DNA of 9,359 nucleotides, taken from NCBI GenBank assembly GCA_964521065.1, contig CAZFPQ010000273.1, positions 1-9,359 of the forward strand, in the 5' to 3' direction. Under the pieces are notes generated by a model, which did not search any database, had not been told where the DNA came from, and saw only the letters and a list, made by a program, of their open reading frames with translations. A program made the position numbers and the translations under genes. Below, one piece after another: positions 6,290 to 9,359 of the stretch (the stretch's first letter is position 1; each line of letters opens with the position of its first letter). The DNA comes from CAYVAP01 sp964521065. GTDB taxonomy: Bacteria > Bacteroidota > Bacteroidia > J057.

Positions 6290-6321
6290 ATGAGTCATCC
6301 CATAAAATCGGGATGACTCAT
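6290..6321 (-). terminator. Intrinsic terminator after the tyrosinase gene
   Basis: Perfect 12-bp stem (ATGAGTCATCCC at 6290-6301, GGGATGACTCAT at 6310-6321) with an 8-nt loop, starting 28 nt past the tyrosinase TAG. On the minus strand the stem is followed by TTTCTCTTT. It separates tyrosinase transcription from the regulator gene, whose start is about 90 bp further on. Confidence 0.8.
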
Positions 6322-6349
6322 GTTTTAGGGTGTCGCAGCAACCTTCTGC

Positions 6350-7864
6350 CTACTTCCCATCCGCCATGGGGTAGAGGACATCATAGGTAAATGGGAGTTG
6401 GTCATGGTCCACTAACTCCTCTAACCTCCAGACCCGATCCACCCCTTCCCAAGGCCGGAATAGCGCATCATCACCAGTTAACTCTGGAGTGCCCTCATTC
6501 TCCTTTTCCCAAGTATACCACACCCTGTCGATTTCAGCGTGTAGCATAAAGAAGATGGGGTCCACCGCAACCTCCTGAAACAGGACAACCGTTCCATGGG
6601 TAGGTGGGCAACCGTCTTTGGGGTTGGGGTCCTGACCACCCGCATAAAAGTGCATCATGCCGTGAGGCGCTACTTGATAGACGGTTAAGACTTGTGCCAG
6701 TAAGTCGGCTGTCTCTTTCGGCAGGGTGGGCAACTCTTTTCCAGCCAAGGTATTGAACAGTTCCTCATCACCTGAAACGTTCTGTAATGTCCCCACGATT
6801 GACCGCATCCGAGCCATAGCGGTTGCCACCTTATCAGGGGCGTTACCTATGGTTCCGGCTTTGGTCTCCAAATTGTCAATTAAGGGTTGGAGAATAGAAG
6901 GATACTCTCCCGGCAGCGTCTCCAGTAACTCAGTCAGCAGTTTAACCTCTTCTGTGCCGGGATTGCGTACAACGGAAGGAGCCCATTCTATTGAGTTGGT
7001 GAAGTTCAGATACGAGGTGGTGGCCAGAATGCTCTGAAATTGTGCTACTGGCGGGGTCATCGGCATCAACGTTCCGGGCCAACGGCGAAAGAATACCTCA
7101 TACTCCTCGCCAAATTCGAGGCCAAAGGCCTCATGGCAAGGATTATTTAACTCGGTTTGTACATGTTGGACTTTGACACCACTCCATTCACCATGGGGCT
7201 TGAAGTCAGCGACCCATTGTGGGAAGGCGCGATCGTGGCTAGCATCCCAGTAAGGGACAAAGACTTTATCCGCTTCGGCCGAGTCGATTCCGTTTTCGAT
7301 GTAATAGGCCTTCAATTCTAAACGCATCTCATTCTCTAAGGTCGCAATATAGGAGCGATGCCAAGGCAGAAAACGATGGGTGCCTACCGGGCCTTTGTCC
7401 TCAACCCTTAAATCGGCTAGAACTTGGACCCCGTGATTAACTTGGCGTTCAAACTGCGCATGCTCAGATGCGATGGACCCCAGCTTTCCCGATTTTATGA
7501 GCAATTCCCAGCCAAGCATAAATCGCTCTCGTTCCTCTTCGGTCATGTTTGAGGCACTCTTGCGTACAACTTGGATATGATGATGATCAGTAGCCTGAGC
7601 CTGAGTTTCGGTTGGCCCACACTGGGCGATTTTATTGGACTTGTTAGACTTTTGGGTCGTACAGCCTGGCAGGAGGAATACCACAGTGGCAAGGACAAAA
7701 AAGTTCAAGAGTATCGGACGAATACCACTTATATCCGAGATGGGAATGGCGGGCAGCGACTGGTGTTTTGAGTTTATTCCGCTCTGAATGGCCCCCTTAA
7801 TCCGCTTGCCTAAGTCATCAGAAATCTTAGATGATGCATGGGTGATCTTTGATAGGAACTTCAT
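6350..7864 (-). CDS. Tyrosinase-family copper oxidase with lipoprotein-type signal
   Basis: The protein has 504 residues from ATG 7864 (purine-rich AAGAAGAAGAAACT before it). A hydrophobic stretch (51-66) ends in LLPGC, a lipobox with Cys68, but 50 residues precede it, an unusually long n-region; ATG 7930-frame starts only lengthen it. No acidic surface-export signal follows the Cys. The copper-A region has THRFLPWHRSYIATLE with His163 and His169, and His144 as a possible third ligand. PYWDASHD (204-211) is the usual core segment. Copper B has PHGMMH (His401, His405) and DPIFFMLHAEIDRVW (His442). The spacing His163-His169 is 6, not the common 9, and Gly402 replaces the Asn usual after the first copper-B His. 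About 100 residues of helical sequence (300-398) are inserted before copper B. Such enzymes oxidise phenols or catechols to quinones. Monophenolase activity is not assured. Confidence 0.88.
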   Translation of the reverse strand: MKFLSKITHASSKISDDLGKRIKGAIQSGINSKHQSLPAIPISDISGIRPILLNFFVLATVVFLLPGCTTQKSNKSNKIAQCGPTETQAQATDHHHIQVVRKSASNMTEEERERFMLGWELLIKSGKLGSIASEHAQFERQVNHGVQVLADLRVEDKGPVGTHRFLPWHRSYIATLENEMRLELKAYYIENGIDSAEADKVFVPYWDASHDRAFPQWVADFKPHGEWSGVKVQHVQTELNNPCHEAFGLEFGEEYEVFFRRWPGTLMPMTPPVAQFQSILATTSYLNFTNSIEWAPSVVRNPGTEEVKLLTELLETLPGEYPSILQPLIDNLETKAGTIGNAPDKVATAMARMRSIVGTLQNVSGDEELFNTLAGKELPTLPKETADLLAQVLTVYQVAPHGMMHFYAGGQDPNPKDGCPPTHGTVVLFQEVAVDPIFFMLHAEIDRVWYTWEKENEGTPELTGDDALFRPWEGVDRVWRLEELVDHDQLPFTYDVLYPMADGK

Positions 7865-8356
7865 AGTTTCTTCTTCTTTGCTTGTTGTGGCATGAGAACC
7901 CCTATCATACCAAGGACCCTTACTCGCCACTAGACTTGTTAGGAGCCAAGGTCTTCAATGCATCAGAAGAAGAATTTCAGAAATCTTAAAAAATGTAATT
8001 CTGTGACAATTTATCTCAAGGTGAGACCATGCAACCACTCTTGCGGGAGGCTATGATCCGAGACGGGCAAATTGGATCCCGCATTGGAGGCCCCCAACTA
8101 ATCAGAATCAATGAGCCTTGTGGCCTCATAAGGGCATCTCGTCAAAAGTCCGGTAAGTGGAGAACACCAGGCATATAAATGTTTAGCCGGATTTCAGGGA
8201 GTGTGTGGGCATAAAGTGAAATCCGGCTACCTTTTACACTCGAATCATAGAAGAGCCTTTTTTCACAAACCTTACCGACCTGCAAAGAAAAGATTGCCCT
8301 TCTATCACTCATCCTCCCATTTGCGTCATGCCCCATGAAAGTAATACCTTGTCCCC
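7865..8356. other. Divergent intergenic region between tyrosinase and esterase
   Basis: This 492-bp stretch separates two divergently transcribed genes and should hold both promoters. I find no full TAnnTTTG match for either gene. It contains the 13-bp inverted repeat at 8184-8229, a weaker 7-bp pair TGCGGGA/TCCCGCA (8042-8048 and 8077-8083), and an imperfect AAGAaTTTC/GAAATCTT palindrome at about 7969-7986. A 64-codon minus-strand frame (8142-8336) runs through the repeat but has no recognisable protein features. No tRNA or other RNA gene is recognised. Confidence 0.7.
8184..8229. repeat. Perfect 13-bp inverted repeat with 20-nt loop
   Basis: TAGCCGGATTTCA (8184-8196) pairs exactly with TGAAATCCGGCTA (8217-8229). 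On the + strand CCTTTT follows, too short a T-run for a confident terminator; on the minus strand AAACATTT follows. It lies about 128 bp upstream of the esterase start, where no transcript is expected to end. It may be an RNA structure in a long leader, a protein-binding site or a dispersed palindromic repeat. Confidence 0.65.
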
Positions 8357-9325
8357 ATGAAACGACTTGTCAAGATCTTAATTGGATTGGCACTGGGACT
8401 ATGTCTATTAGTAGGTGGATACGTGGTATTTTTCTTTCAATCGGAGGAAGCCCCTGCTTTGCAGGGTGAAGTGCTTTTTAGTCTGCCGTATCGAGGAGAC
8501 CTTAGCCTAGATGTCTACCAGCCTACGCAACAGGTTTATGCCAAGGCCCCTGTGTTGGTTTATATTCATGGAGGGGCTTGGATCACTGGGGGAAAAGTCT
8601 CCGTGAACAATGCCCGCTTCAACGATGCCTTCAACCGGTTACGTAGCCAAGGATATGCCATCGTAAGTCCAGATTATACCCTGGCTCGCTTAGATGATCC
8701 GCCATTTCCCGCTTGCCTAAACGATGGATTTGCGGCTCTAGAATGGATCAAAGCGCATGCCGATAGCCTGGGGTTTGATCTAGAAAATGTCGGACTTATC
8801 GGTGAATCTGCCGGAGGGCACATCGCCCAGGTCTTGGCGTATATGGACGGAGCAGAATTTGGATCAAGTGCTAAGTTGCCAATCCGTTACCTGGTTGATG
8901 TCTATGGTCCTACAGACCTTGGCAAATTGTATCGTGACCAGATACCCTTAATCGATAGCGTCAAAAGCATGACCGCGAGGCTTCCCGAGCGCTGGCAAAA
9001 GTGCCTTGATGTGACACGCTATCTCTTTGGTTTTGATCCAACCACGGACAGTACCCGCGCCGAACAATTCGCCTACATCTTTTCTCCTTTTCATCACGTA
9101 GGGCCGCAAGCCCCGCCCACTTTGCTCATCCACGGAGAAGCAGATCAGGTGGTTCCCTTTTCTCAGAGTGAGATTCTTCAAAAGCGCCTCGATGATTTGG
9201 CGATTCCACATCGCCTCCATCCCCTGCCAGGAGTAGACCATGCGTTTCGCGAAGCGACGGAGGCCCAGAAAAACCAAGTGCAGCAGTGGATCACGGAATT
9301 TGTGCTGGAGCATTATCAGGGCTAG
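8357..9325 (+). CDS. Membrane-anchored alpha/beta hydrolase (HSL/BD-FAE-type esterase)
   Basis: The protein has 322 residues. An N-terminal positively charged start (MKRLVK) and hydrophobic segment (about 7-27) form a signal peptide or signal anchor, so the enzyme acts outside the cytoplasm. The catalytic domain has the oxyanion motif HGGAW (71-75), nucleophile elbow GESAGGH with Ser151, acid Asp263 (HGEADQVVPF) and His295 (GVDHAF), the order and spacing of carboxylesterases of the hormone-sensitive-lipase/feruloyl-esterase-like group. An in-frame TAA at 8342 excludes a longer start. It is transcribed away from the tyrosinase gene. A role in releasing phenolic esters for the neighbouring enzymes is conceivable but only from proximity; general short-acyl esterase activity is the safe call. 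The last 34 bases of the window hold nothing recognisable. Confidence 0.9.
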   Translation: MKRLVKILIGLALGLCLLVGGYVVFFFQSEEAPALQGEVLFSLPYRGDLSLDVYQPTQQVYAKAPVLVYIHGGAWITGGKVSVNNARFNDAFNRLRSQGYAIVSPDYTLARLDDPPFPACLNDGFAALEWIKAHADSLGFDLENVGLIGESAGGHIAQVLAYMDGAEFGSSAKLPIRYLVDVYGPTDLGKLYRDQIPLIDSVKSMTARLPERWQKCLDVTRYLFGFDPTTDSTRAEQFAYIFSPFHHVGPQAPPTLLIHGEADQVVPFSQSEILQKRLDDLAIPHRLHPLPGVDHAFREATEAQKNQVQQWITEFVLEHYQG

Positions 9326-9359
9326 CGTTTGTGAATCCTTTACCTCTATGCTTCTCCCG

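Noticed and set aside
8042..8083. Short inverted repeat TGCGGGA/TCCCGCA
   Set aside because: Seven pairs with a 28-nt loop is not clearly above chance; kept only as a note in the intergenic entry.
8142..8336. 64-codon minus-strand frame in the divergent intergenic region
   Set aside because: No domain, signal or ribosome site is seen, and it runs through the 13-bp inverted repeat.
1..9359. CRISPR array, tRNA or rRNA gene, insertion sequence
   Set aside because: No regularly spaced direct repeats, tRNA-like cloverleaf, rRNA sequence or transposase-like protein was recognised.

Overview
The window looks like a piece of a Bacteroidota chromosome. Shine-Dalgarno sites are weak or absent before most genes. 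One start has a TAnnTTTG-type -7 box, the pattern known from Bacteroidota sigma-A promoters. The regulator is of the short Crp-like type common in that phylum, and the left-edge gene looks like an outer-membrane beta-barrel. The assignment is inferred from style, not from a marker gene. A run of exactly 100 N (5540-5639) is a scaffold gap.

Layout, left to right. (1) The 3' end of a probable outer-membrane protein on the + strand (3-362). (2) A convergent intergenic region with a strong 15-bp inverted repeat (424-462). (3) A minus-strand block that reads from right to left: Crp-like regulator (5640-6198, 3' end lost in the gap), MhpA-type flavoprotein hydroxylase (4019-5539, extreme 5' end uncertain because of the gap), a 38-residue small ORF (3955-4071), a fumarylacetoacetate hydrolase (FAH)-family enzyme (2994-3953), two vicinal-oxygen-chelate (VOC) proteins (2591-3007 and 1914-2582), and, after a 75-bp gap with its own promoter-like box and an 18-bp palindrome, a DoxX-like membrane domain fused to an alpha/beta hydrolase (534-1838). 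(4) A minus-strand lipoprotein-type tyrosinase (6350-7864), separated from the regulator by a good hairpin terminator. (5) A 492-bp divergent intergenic region with a perfect 13-bp inverted repeat. (6) A plus-strand membrane-anchored esterase of the HGGAW/GESAG type (8357-9325).

Taken together, the minus-strand genes look like an aromatic-compound catabolic operon. The flavoprotein would hydroxylate a phenol to a catechol. VOC1 keeps a His-His-Glu metal triad, as ring-cleaving extradiol enzymes do. The FAH-family enzyme would hydrolyse or hydrate the ring-fission product. The second VOC protein and the Asp-nucleophile hydrolase have no clear step. The adjacent secreted tyrosinase could make o-diphenols or quinones outside the cytoplasm. 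The family assignments are well supported by motifs; the substrate and the pathway order are inference. The most interesting points are a hidden 38-codon ORF wedged between the hydroxylase and the FAH gene, a C9 tract at the domain boundary of the DoxX-hydrolase fusion, and an atypical tyrosinase copper-A site.
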